From NCBI RefSeq assembly GCF_900177735.1, contig NZ_FXBB01000010.1:1-64000 (forward strand): a stretch of DNA of 64,000 nt, written 5' to 3'. Shown piece after piece: positions 55,591 through 63,446 of this stretch (positions are counted from its first letter, which is position 1; the number at the start of each line of letters is the position of its first letter). The notes beneath the pieces were generated by a model. The model was given only the letters and a program-made list of their open reading frames with translations. It searched no databases and was not told where the DNA came from. The stretch comes from Dethiosulfovibrio salsuginis. Its GTDB lineage: Bacteria > Synergistota > Synergistia > Synergistales > Dethiosulfovibrionaceae. Made by a program: the position numbers and the translations under genes.

Positions 55591-56133
55591 TCACCTCTTC
55601 GGTATAGTCCATTTTTGACTCCACTCGCCGTAGGCGATGGATATCCTGTCTCCTGGCTTTAATTTTGATAGAGGAACAGCGACAGCTAAAGTGCCTTCCG
55701 TATCGGGAGGAATCGGGCCTATCTGGGTAAAGTCCGATCTGGTGAGGATATCCTCCTCGCTAAGGACATAGCCACCTACGGACAACTGAGATATTATGAA
55801 ATCCCAGTTTTTTAGGGTCCTGTACCTGATCAAAAAGAGGGCCTTCTTCTGCTTCGCCGCGACCGCCTCGTACTGTAGGTTCCACGTAACCCAGTCCGGA
55901 AGCTTTCCTCGTTCCGATCTAGCGGCGTCGCAGACTTTTCTGTCCATGTAGACGAATACAAGCTGAGATCTGGCACCTATAACCATGTCCCCTAAAACCT
56001 GCCCTTCCACCCAAAGGGTGGAGATTCTATCTTTAGCTAGATCGTCGTAGGAGGAAGCAAAAGCACCGCCACAACAGCCAAGACACAGAACAGATATAAA
56101 AAGGTATATCCCAAATTTTTTCCATAGCCCCAC
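55591..56133 (-). CDS. Secreted protein of unknown function
   Basis: I do not recognise this gene. The 180-residue product starts with a signal peptide (hydrophobic stretch with CLGCCGGAFA, probably cut after AFA), and the mature part has no membrane segments. A later segment resembles a beta-rich domain. The start is GTG 56133 with AGGTG 7 nt upstream. It sits between murJ and the zinc-ribbon gene, separated from each by a few bases. Confidence 0.7.
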   Translation of the reverse strand: MGLWKKFGIYLFISVLCLGCCGGAFASSYDDLAKDRISTLWVEGQVLGDMVIGARSQLVFVYMDRKVCDAARSERGKLPDWVTWNLQYEAVAAKQKKALFLIRYRTLKNWDFIISQLSVGGYVLSEEDILTRSDFTQIGPIPPDTEGTLAVAVPLSKLKPGDRISIAYGEWSQKWTIPKR

Positions 56134-56139
56134 TTCACA

Positions 56140-57699
56140 TCACCTGCTCTTTCTTTTTGCTCTAAAGGCCCCTTTTATCCATTCCCATTCACCGCATCTC
56201 AACCCATAGGTTATAATCCCATAGGAGGTCATCCCAGAGATAAAAATAAGCCCAATCCATCCAGATCGGATAGCTAAAGACGCCTGCGAGGGGAAAGGCC
56301 AAAGGAGTTCAAACGCTCTCACCGATAGGAATAGAACGACCCCGGATATGGCCATTTTTGAAACCCAGGAAAAGCCAAACAGTCCAATCGGGCCACCAAT
56401 ACGAAGACTAAGAAGGTATATCCCGACCGCAGCAGAGATGGTAAAGGCCACGGAGGGAGCTAAGGCAAGCCCGGAGAAGCCTATCCACTTCATCATAGAG
56501 TAGCTCAATATTAAATTAAAAACAACGCTACTTGACGTGACGATAACAGCGCTTCTGGATAATCCCTTTGCGTAAAGGGCTCTCATTATCACAGTAGAGC
56601 AGGCCATACCAGGTAGCCCAAGGGCGTACATGAAGAGAGCCTCTGACGTGGCTTTCCAGGCCCATTGATCGAAAGCTCCTCGGTAAAAGAGGACGTTTAT
56701 CACAGAATCAGAGACCATACAGGCCCCTAAGGTAATCGGCAAAATAGCGAAAAGGGCAAAACGGACGGAGTCTCTGACGGTATCCCTGAAAACATCGTTT
56801 CCTTCAACCACGCACCTCGACAACTCGGGAAGAACCGCCTGGGATATGGCTATCACTATAAGCCCTAAAGGCAGCTGAATTACCCTGTTAGCGTAGGTCA
56901 GGACGGAGATAGCTCCATCCTGCAGGAAGGACCCCATTATCCTGCTTATGACAGGGTTTACCTGGTTCAGAGAGAGACCGGCGGCGTATGGAAGAAAGAG
57001 GAGGATCATCTTTTTCAGCTCTGGATCGTCCCTCTTAGGCAGAGATGGGACAAGGGAAACTCCCTCCCTATGAGCGGCAAAAAGCTGTAACGCCATCTGG
57101 AGAAACCCGCCAATCATAACAGCCCATACCAGCAACGCCACATCCGCCCTTGACGCAAACAGAACCACGACCGTAATATACGCGAGGTTCGATAGGGCTG
57201 GAGCCACCGCTGGCACGAAAAATCGGTCCATACTGTTCAGGACTCCCATAGCGAGAGCAGCTAAGGATACCATCATGAGAAAGGGGAAAAGCCAACGGGT
57301 GAGCTTTATCGCAAGCTCCGCCTTTTCCCCGTCGAAACCGGGGGCCATTACGTCAACCAGCCAGGGGGTAAAGAATATCCCTAAAGAGACAACCACAATG
57401 CAGGCCCCGATAAGGGCTCCAGAGGCCTGTTTCGCCAGATCTCTCGCTCTGTCCGATCCTTTTTCGTCCAGAGCCCGAGCAAAGATAGGTACGAAGGCGG
57501 CGGACAGAGCCCCTTCAGCTAAAAGCTGCCTCGCTAGGTTTGCCAGAGTGTAGGCGACGTAAAAGGCGTCAAGGGATCTGGATGCCCCAAATATGGCGGC
57601 GGTTATTATTTCTCTGACCAACCCCAGGATCCTACTGGCCAGAGTGCCTGCCATCATGGTCATTGCGTTACGAACCATCCGGGAAATATTGTTTGACAA
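56140..57699 (-). CDS. murJ: Lipid II flippase MurJ
   Basis: Moves lipid II to the outer face of the cytoplasmic membrane for wall synthesis. The 519-residue protein has about 14 membrane helices and the family's N-terminal segment ASRILGLVREI. The start is TTG at 57699, with AGG a few bases upstream. It is divergent from the hydrogenase protease gene. Confidence 0.95.
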   Translation of the reverse strand: MSNNISRMVRNAMTMMAGTLASRILGLVREIITAAIFGASRSLDAFYVAYTLANLARQLLAEGALSAAFVPIFARALDEKGSDRARDLAKQASGALIGACIVVVSLGIFFTPWLVDVMAPGFDGEKAELAIKLTRWLFPFLMMVSLAALAMGVLNSMDRFFVPAVAPALSNLAYITVVVLFASRADVALLVWAVMIGGFLQMALQLFAAHREGVSLVPSLPKRDDPELKKMILLFLPYAAGLSLNQVNPVISRIMGSFLQDGAISVLTYANRVIQLPLGLIVIAISQAVLPELSRCVVEGNDVFRDTVRDSVRFALFAILPITLGACMVSDSVINVLFYRGAFDQWAWKATSEALFMYALGLPGMACSTVIMRALYAKGLSRSAVIVTSSSVVFNLILSYSMMKWIGFSGLALAPSVAFTISAAVGIYLLSLRIGGPIGLFGFSWVSKMAISGVVLFLSVRAFELLWPFPSQASLAIRSGWIGLIFISGMTSYGIITYGLRCGEWEWIKGAFRAKRKSR

Positions 57700-57730
57700 A
57701 ATTACCTATCCTTTCCGAACTAAAAAAGAG

Positions 57731-58189
57731 GTGTTCGTCATAAAAGCTAAAACCATGGTATGGGGAATCGGCAACGAGCTTTACGGAGATGATCAAGTCG
57801 GCATAGCTGCCTGCCGCTATCTCCTCGAGATGGACCTCGAGGAAACGTTAGACGTTTTCTGCTGTTATACCGTACCGGGAAATTACGTATCTAAGGTCGG
57901 GAAACACCGTCCAAACCGGTTGATAATCGTGGATGCCTCGGACATGGGGCTCGCTCCAGGAGAGTTTCGCAGGTTCTCATTGGGCGAGATACAGGATGTT
58001 TCCTTCACAAATCACGATATGCCGATAAACCTGATGTTGGAGCCTTATCAGGACATAACCACCATAGTTGGAATACAGCCAAAGAGGGTCGAACTAGGAG
58101 CCCCTATGACATCACTGCTAGAAAAAACCGCCCTTACCGTGGCGAGAATAATCCTTGAGGGAAAGCTGGAGGAAATACCGGCTCTATAA
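57731..58189 (+). CDS. Hydrogenase maturation protease (HycI-like)
   Basis: The only plus-strand protein gene in the window. Hydrogenase maturation endopeptidases trim the C-terminus of the [NiFe] large subunit after nickel insertion. It has the GIGNELYGDDQVG motif with a nickel-binding Glu/Asp pattern, IIVDASD, and the late VGIQPKRVELG segment, which fits the HycI subgroup. The start may be GTG 57731 or ATG 57755; neither has a strong ribosome-binding site. No hydrogenase structural gene is nearby, and the other Dethiosulfovibrio-like hydrogenases may be elsewhere. Confidence 0.82.
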   Translation: MFVIKAKTMVWGIGNELYGDDQVGIAACRYLLEMDLEETLDVFCCYTVPGNYVSKVGKHRPNRLIIVDASDMGLAPGEFRRFSLGEIQDVSFTNHDMPINLMLEPYQDITTIVGIQPKRVELGAPMTSLLEKTALTVARIILEGKLEEIPAL

Positions 58190-58194
58190 AAACG

Positions 58195-58938
58195 TCACCA
58201 GGTGAACCTCTCACCAAGATAGAATTTCCTGGCGACCTCGCTGTGGGCGACCTCGTCTGCAGTTCCCTCTATGACGATCTCCCCTCTATGTATAAGGTAG
58301 GTTCTGTCGGTTATGGCCAGAGTATCCCTTACGTTATGGTCGGTTATCATTATTCCGTAGCCTTTATCCCTCAGACTTAGGACTATCTGCTGGATATCGT
58401 AGACCGCGATAGGATCTATTCCGCTGAAGGGCTCGTCCAGAAATATAAAGTCGGGCATTATCGCCAGGCATCGGGCTATCTCCAGACGTCGCCTCTCTCC
58501 GCCGCTAAGGGCGTATCCTCCCACTCCGACCAGTCTTTGGAGTCCTAGATCCTCTATAAGTCTATCGGAGATATCCACTCTTTCCCCTTTTGAAATACCT
58601 CTGCCCTCGAGGACTAGCTCTATATTCTCCCTCACAGTGAGGCTTTTAAACACGGAGCTCTCCTGAGGAAGGTATCCAATTCCGATCCTCGCTCTCCGGT
58701 AGACCGCTAGGTCGGTGATATCCACGTCCTCCAGGTAGACCTTTCCAGAATCAGGGCGGATCAAACCGACTATCATGTAAAAGCTGGTGGTTTTACCCGC
58801 CCCGTTCGGTCCTAAAAGCCCTACTATCTCTCCCATAGGGAGGTTGAGGCTGACACCGGATACTACTGTCCTTTTTTTGTAGCTTTTGGTCAGCCCCTCT
58901 GCCCTCAGAATCTTTCCTTCTTTGTCTACGTTAGCCAT
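58195..58938 (-). CDS. lptB: LPS export ABC transporter ATPase LptB
   Basis: ATPase of the LptB2FGC complex that extracts lipopolysaccharide from the inner membrane. Walker A GPNGAGKTTS is at about residues 40-49, followed by the ABC signature LSGGERRRLEIARC and Walker B FIFLDEPFSG. The 247-residue length fits. lptA precedes it, so the cell has an outer membrane. Confidence 0.96.
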   Translation of the reverse strand: MANVDKEGKILRAEGLTKSYKKRTVVSGVSLNLPMGEIVGLLGPNGAGKTTSFYMIVGLIRPDSGKVYLEDVDITDLAVYRRARIGIGYLPQESSVFKSLTVRENIELVLEGRGISKGERVDISDRLIEDLGLQRLVGVGGYALSGGERRRLEIARCLAIMPDFIFLDEPFSGIDPIAVYDIQQIVLSLRDKGYGIMITDHNVRDTLAITDRTYLIHRGEIVIEGTADEVAHSEVARKFYLGERFTW

Positions 58939-58943
58939 CAGAG

Positions 58944-59690
58944 TTACTCCACCTCAAAGGATATGCTAGGACTCCCTTTTGCCTCTATTTTGTTGGTAGC
59001 GGGATAGAAAACTATATTCTTAGCGGTTACTTTTCGACCTTTCTGTACCGCTACCGCCCCACCGCTCATTATGATAGACCCTCTATCTCTAGAGTAGACC
59101 GCTTTTCCACCGGAGATCTTAGTAACAGAACGATCCTTTTGGTTTATTATCTCCATAGAGACCTTCCCTTCGGCCTGAAACTCCTGAAGATTTTCCTTCA
59201 CTATAAAACCTTTGATGGTATCGCAGGAGAGAGAGATTCCTTCCGATTCGTCTTTGAACTTTTTGACCTTGGTGGCGATAAACCTATCGCCTATCATCTC
59301 TATGTCGTAGCATTCGAGGGATCTATCTCCAAACTTACCTTTAACAGAACCTACCATAGCCACCGATTCAGGGTGGGAAAAACTGGCCTTAAGCTCCTGA
59401 CAGGAGAAATCCAGCGATTGATCGCTCCATTTTCCGTAGGCCTTTACGTTACCCCACATCCTGGCGGAGTTTCCCTTGTAATCCCCTTCACACTTGTCGG
59501 AAGTAATGGTTAAGTCGTCCCTTTTCAGCGTGACGTTGCCGCTTCCCTGTAACAGGCCGGTTTTTGTGTCAAAGTTCATATTTTCAGCTGTCAGTCGAAC
59601 CTTAGATGAAATCACATCACCATGACACATAGAAACTCCTAGAGTCAATGAAAGAATAAAAAACAGCAAAAACGACTTGATTTTAGCCAT
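58944..59690 (-). CDS. lptA: LptA/OstA-family periplasmic LPS transport protein
   Basis: Periplasmic bridge protein for lipopolysaccharide. The 248-residue protein has a signal peptide (LLFFILSLTLGVSMCHG) and two OstA-like beta-jellyroll regions (GLLQGSGNVTLKRDDLTITSD near residue 45, and GSIIMSGGAVAVQKGRKVTA near 215). It is longer than typical LptA (about 185), so it may combine LptA and LptC-like parts. Its start overlaps the preceding stop by 8 bp. Confidence 0.85.
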   Translation of the reverse strand: MAKIKSFLLFFILSLTLGVSMCHGDVISSKVRLTAENMNFDTKTGLLQGSGNVTLKRDDLTITSDKCEGDYKGNSARMWGNVKAYGKWSDQSLDFSCQELKASFSHPESVAMVGSVKGKFGDRSLECYDIEMIGDRFIATKVKKFKDESEGISLSCDTIKGFIVKENLQEFQAEGKVSMEIINQKDRSVTKISGGKAVYSRDRGSIIMSGGAVAVQKGRKVTAKNIVFYPATNKIEAKGSPSISFEVE

Positions 59691-60102
59691 CTAGATTACC
59701 GCTCTCTACCCCAGCAGGAACCCAACCAGATTTTCCTATAGATTCCACAACATCCTCTACCTGAAGCCTGGAGTAGAACCCTCTATCGGCAATTTTTTTA
59801 ATGGCCCTTACTATTATCTCCTCGCCATACCAATGCTGCACTGAATTGGAAAAAGTCTCCCCTGGCTCCCCTCTTCCTCGCCTACGACAGAACACGACGT
59901 AAGGGCCTCTTCCTCCTACGGGAACTTTATTCTGTCTTATAAAGGATCGGGTCAATTTACGACTATCCACCAACATAGGATCCAAGGCGAAGCGAGCGTC
60001 CTCGGCGTCCTCAAACAGATGGGCTATTCTCTCGTAGTTGGCTATCTCCACGGAGAGCACATCTAAAAAATGATCCTCAAGACGAATGGAGTGATCCTGC
60101 AC
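59683..60102 (-). CDS. Hypothetical protein upstream of lptA
   Basis: No family recognised. The 139-residue protein is soluble and basic, with a conserved-looking CRRRGRGEPGETFS segment and no signal peptide or membrane helix, so it is not LptC. The start at GTG 60102 is chosen because AAGGTGG lies 8 nt upstream; GTG 60114 has it too close. ATGGCTAA overlap with lptA implies translational coupling and a possible envelope role. Confidence 0.65.
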   Translation of the reverse strand: MQDHSIRLEDHFLDVLSVEIANYERIAHLFEDAEDARFALDPMLVDSRKLTRSFIRQNKVPVGGRGPYVVFCRRRGRGEPGETFSNSVQHWYGEEIIVRAIKKIADRGFYSRLQVEDVVESIGKSGWVPAGVESGNLDG

Positions 60103-60148
60103 AGCTACCGCCACCTTCCCTGTAAAATATAGACCATAGGATTATATA

Positions 60149-60176
60149 GCAAAAGGCTCTCTATGACAGAGAGCCT
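60149..60176 (-). terminator. Terminator after the aldolase gene
   Basis: A 9-bp perfect stem (60176-60168 with 60162-60154) around a 5-nt loop, followed by four T residues within a T/C-rich run, 16 bp after the aldolase stop. Confidence 0.7.
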
Positions 60177-60191
60177 CTCTAAAAACATCCC

Positions 60192-61442
60192 CTAGTCGGA
60201 GTAATCACCGCCATCGTTTGTTTTAGTGTTAGGGGCTTTATCGGGACCATAATCCCCTCTGGACGCGGTTATTTTACGGTCAGGAAGGGGATTCCAGCTT
60301 TCCCTGGAGGCCATTCTCTCCCTCACTATCTCGGCGGTACCTTCAGCCTTAAAGGCCTTTATAAACCTCTCCGCCCACCACTGGGTCTCCTCCAGTATGA
60401 GCTCGATTCTGTCCTCTGGAAGATTGGCGATTTTCTCCGCAAAAGGCAGGTTGGCCTTTTTGTAGTTGCCGTCTTTACGGCTGAATCCCTGAGCGTCACA
60501 CCAGGCGACTATTTCGTTCCATAGGGATAGGGGAATACCTTTATCCGGCTCTTTTACGTAGCTGTCTCCCTCTATGATAGCGTTACCGGTCTCCTGGTCC
60601 ATCTTTATGCCGAAGAGGACGTTCTGAAAAAGGGTGGCTACGTTGCCTTTGTTTATGCCAAAATCGGAGAACTCAGCGCATTTGTGGATCGCCGTACCGG
60701 ATATGCCGTGCTGAGCTATTGATACGCCGTACTGGGATATGGCATCGGCTATCTCTTTAGTTCTGTTGAGATCTATGCCCTCGGCCTGCCCCTGAGATGA
60801 ATCGTAGGTGCCGTGAAGGCTCCCGTTGGAGATGGCCAGGAGGTCGGGAAATATGCCCCAGGAGTTCAATCCACCGATAAAGTAGAGGGCCTCCTCCACC
60901 GAAGAGAGCTCTCCAGCACCTTTTATCTCTCCGACCTCGACCTCAAGACCGAAGTAGGGAGGTACGTGCATAGCCACGTCTCTGGTAGCACACAGGTTCT
61001 CCCAGTCTGGAAGGTGGGAGGCGTCTATAGCGATAGACGTCCAGCCATTTTTGACTATGTCACCGATCTGTTTAACGGCCTTGAGCACGTCGGGCTCTCC
61101 TTTTATGCCGTAATGATCGACGTGAAGGGCAAACACCGCACCGTGGCCGATCTCCGAAGAGGCCCGAACGGAGGCCTCCGAGAGGGTATCGAAGTTACTG
61201 CCACAGTAATTTGCCTCCGATTTGGCTATCTCTATGAGAACCGCCGCATCAAGTTTTTTTGCCGCTCGAAGGACTCCCTTTGCTGTCAGAGGGTGCCTAG
61301 CGTTGGCCGCTAGGGCGATGGCCCCTTTTTCCTTCATAGCACCGAACACATCTCTACCGCTTACCAAAGCGACATCCTCATTGCTCCATCTAGCCCTGAC
61401 GTTAAGGGGACGCTTATCCAAAAAGACCTTATTCTTAGTCAT
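60192..61442 (-). CDS. Class II fructose-bisphosphate aldolase-family protein (long form)
   Basis: Zinc-dependent aldolase fold. Metal-ligand and active-site motifs in order are HVDHYG, EVEVGEIKG, SNGSLHGTYD and QHGISGTAIH; these fit class II fructose-bisphosphate aldolase. At 416 residues it is longer than the usual 280-360, with a C-terminal extension ending in a Gly/Asn/Asp-rich tail. Preferred substrate (fructose-bisphosphate or tagatose-bisphosphate) is not decided. Confidence 0.85.
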   Translation of the reverse strand: MTKNKVFLDKRPLNVRARWSNEDVALVSGRDVFGAMKEKGAIALAANARHPLTAKGVLRAAKKLDAAVLIEIAKSEANYCGSNFDTLSEASVRASSEIGHGAVFALHVDHYGIKGEPDVLKAVKQIGDIVKNGWTSIAIDASHLPDWENLCATRDVAMHVPPYFGLEVEVGEIKGAGELSSVEEALYFIGGLNSWGIFPDLLAISNGSLHGTYDSSQGQAEGIDLNRTKEIADAISQYGVSIAQHGISGTAIHKCAEFSDFGINKGNVATLFQNVLFGIKMDQETGNAIIEGDSYVKEPDKGIPLSLWNEIVAWCDAQGFSRKDGNYKKANLPFAEKIANLPEDRIELILEETQWWAERFIKAFKAEGTAEIVRERMASRESWNPLPDRKITASRGDYGPDKAPNTKTNDGGDYSD

Positions 61443-61512
61443 GCAAAATCACTCCTTAGAAAGATGTGGATCACACCTGATGTTTACCTAGAACCATTGG
61501 ACCACATATACT

Positions 61513-61540
61513 ATTATAGCCTTGCAACCGTTTTAGGCAA
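61513..61540 (-). promoter_or_regulatory. Promoter of the aldolase gene
   Basis: On the minus strand TTGCCT (61535-61540), 16 nt and TATAAT (61513-61518), about 70 bp before the ATG. Nothing else was seen in the remaining intergenic DNA up to the tRNA promoter. Confidence 0.7.
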
Positions 61541-61591
61541 ACACCGCAAAGCTACATGATAGACGGACAATTAGGACAAAAAAATAAGGGC

Positions 61592-61620
61592 TTGCACATA
61601 AGGCCTTACCGTGTTATTAT
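61592..61620 (+). promoter_or_regulatory. Promoter of the tRNA-Gln/tRNA-Glu pair
   Basis: TTGCAC (61592-61597), 17 nt and TATTAT (61615-61620), 33 bp before the first tRNA. Confidence 0.8.
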
Positions 61621-61653
61621 CTCTCCTGCGTTGAGGCAATGCCTCGACATCGC

Positions 61654-61727
61654 TGGGGAATCGTCCAACGGCAGGACGCCTGACTCTGGATCAGGTAATC
61701 GGGGTTCGAATCCCTGTTCCCCAGCCA
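61654..61727 (+). tRNA. tRNA-Gln (CTG anticodon)
   Basis: A 74-nt tRNA starting TGGGGAA, with anticodon loop CTCTGGA (anticodon CTG), T arm GGTTCGAATCC and encoded CCA. It reads CAG. The second tRNA follows after 3 bp. Confidence 0.96.
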
Positions 61728-61730
61728 AAC

Positions 61731-61806
61731 GGTCCCTTCGTCTAGTGGCCTAGGACGCCGGGTTCTCAGCCCGGTAACAGGGGTTCGAATCCCCTAGGGA
61801 CTGCCA
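61731..61806 (+). tRNA. tRNA-Glu (CTC anticodon)
   Basis: A 76-nt tRNA starting GGTCCCT, with anticodon loop TTCTCAG (anticodon CTC), T arm GGTTCGAATCC and encoded CCA; it reads GAG. A G-U pair closes the acceptor stem. Confidence 0.96.
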
Positions 61807-61814
61807 TGGGAGCA

Positions 61815-61848
61815 AAAGCCCCTCGCTTTTCAGCGAGGGGCTTTTTTT
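61815..61848. terminator. Bidirectional terminator between tRNA-Glu and nhaC
   Basis: A 10-bp GC-rich stem (AGCCCCTCGC with GCGAGGGGCT) around 6 nt, with seven T residues on the plus side and a shorter T run on the minus side. It ends both the plus-strand tRNA unit and the minus-strand nhaC gene. Confidence 0.92.
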
Positions 61849-61851
61849 GTG

Positions 61852-63417
61852 TTACAGGGCTTCTTGAGAGGGCTCCACTATCCCTAAAAACCTCGAATAA
61901 CCGACGTGCAAGACCCTCTGCAAAACGACCAAAATAGCCATTCCCAGAGGAATAAGGATCATCGGGCTTACCCTGAATAACCCATAGAGAACGTACATCA
62001 TGAGCACCACCGCGGCTACGGTAAGAGCGTAGGGTAACTGGGTCGACACGTGGTCAATATGGTCCGCCCCGGAGAATATGGAGGACATTACGGTAGTGTC
62101 CGATATCGGCGAGCAGTGATCTCCGAAGATCGCTCCAGAGAGCACAACCCCAGCTATCGCCGACGAGGTCGAAGGATCACCGGTCATGTTATAGGCCAGA
62201 GGAATGGCTAAAGGGGTCATTATGGCCATGGTTCCCCATGAGGTCCCTGTGGCGAAGGCTATTATTATGGACAGTATAAAAACTATTACAGGCAGAGCTA
62301 CAAAGGGAAGGGACGTGCCTATCTGCTGGATAATGTACTGCGCCAACCCCATCTCCTTGGTAATCGCACCTAAAGACCAGGCCATGACCAGGATGGAGGC
62401 GGTAAGGACCATGAGCTTGAAGCCGTCCATGAAGGTATCCATGGTCTCTTTGAAATCCATTATCCTGGTGACAAGCGCCATCAAGACCCCTGTGGACGCC
62501 ATGGCGAAAGCACCCCATAGCAGGGCAATTGAGGCGTCGGAATTCTCCAGGGCGGTCATAAGGGTCGTTCCCTCTCGGCCGGTCCAGTAGAGCCCAAACA
62601 GTATAACCAAGAAAGCGGTCACGAGGGGAAGTACAAAGGTGATAACCATTGGCCTGGTGCTGATAGGCTCTCCAAGTTCGTTGCCTACGTCCAACATGGG
62701 CGTTGCTCCGTCTCGGGTGAATTTTCCCGTCGTCAAAGCCCTTACCTCAGCTTTCATCATAGGACCGTAGTCCTTTCTTGTATACATGAGGACGCCGACG
62801 AAGAACAGGGTAAAAATAGAATAAAGATTAAACGGGATCGTTTTCACGTAGGCCTCGACAGGGGTGATGGTGGTGATGCCGGCGATGTCCAGTCCCTGTT
62901 GGATCATTCCTATCTGGTAAGCTATCCAGTCGGAGATAAAAAGGGCGGCGGCAGGGGCAGCGGTGGAGTCCAGGACGTAGGAGAACTTTTCCGAGGATAT
63001 TTTATACTCCTTGCAGACGTCTCGGAACACGTTTCCATCGACCGCAGCTACGAGACAGTCGTTTATGGATGTTCCCATGCCTAACCCCCAGGCACCAAGG
63101 CAGACCGATCTTCTCGTCTTGAACTTTTTCTTGGCCTGCTCGGCGAGAGCCAAACTCCCCCCCAGCCGCCATATGAAGGAGATGCCCACCCCCATGAACA
63201 GGGTAAACAGCAGCAACCTGGCGTTCCAGGGGTCTACGACGTTTTGGACGATGGTCTCCAGAGCGTATCCCACGCCGGAGAGGACGTTGCCGCCGGAGAC
63301 GATAATAGCACCGGTGAAAAGCCCCGCAAACAGAGATGGCAGAACCATCTTAGTCTTAAAACATAGAATTATGGCTACTAGAGGCGGTAAAGCTGCCCAT
63401 ATTCCGTAAGACTCCAT
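61852..63417 (-). CDS. nhaC: NhaC-family Na+/H+ antiporter
   Basis: Membrane exchanger of sodium and protons. The 521-residue protein has about 12 membrane helices, and the segments ATGTSWGTMAIMTPL and FGDHCSPISDTTVMSS typical of the NhaC family. In a sodium-cycling anaerobe it would work with the pyrophosphatase to regulate ion gradients; that is inference. It is next to the ATP-NAD kinase gene. Confidence 0.9.
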   Translation of the reverse strand: MESYGIWAALPPLVAIILCFKTKMVLPSLFAGLFTGAIIVSGGNVLSGVGYALETIVQNVVDPWNARLLLFTLFMGVGISFIWRLGGSLALAEQAKKKFKTRRSVCLGAWGLGMGTSINDCLVAAVDGNVFRDVCKEYKISSEKFSYVLDSTAAPAAALFISDWIAYQIGMIQQGLDIAGITTITPVEAYVKTIPFNLYSIFTLFFVGVLMYTRKDYGPMMKAEVRALTTGKFTRDGATPMLDVGNELGEPISTRPMVITFVLPLVTAFLVILFGLYWTGREGTTLMTALENSDASIALLWGAFAMASTGVLMALVTRIMDFKETMDTFMDGFKLMVLTASILVMAWSLGAITKEMGLAQYIIQQIGTSLPFVALPVIVFILSIIIAFATGTSWGTMAIMTPLAIPLAYNMTGDPSTSSAIAGVVLSGAIFGDHCSPISDTTVMSSIFSGADHIDHVSTQLPYALTVAAVVLMMYVLYGLFRVSPMILIPLGMAILVVLQRVLHVGYSRFLGIVEPSQEAL

Positions 63418-63446
63418 AACAAAACCTCCTTAAGATCAAATGACGC

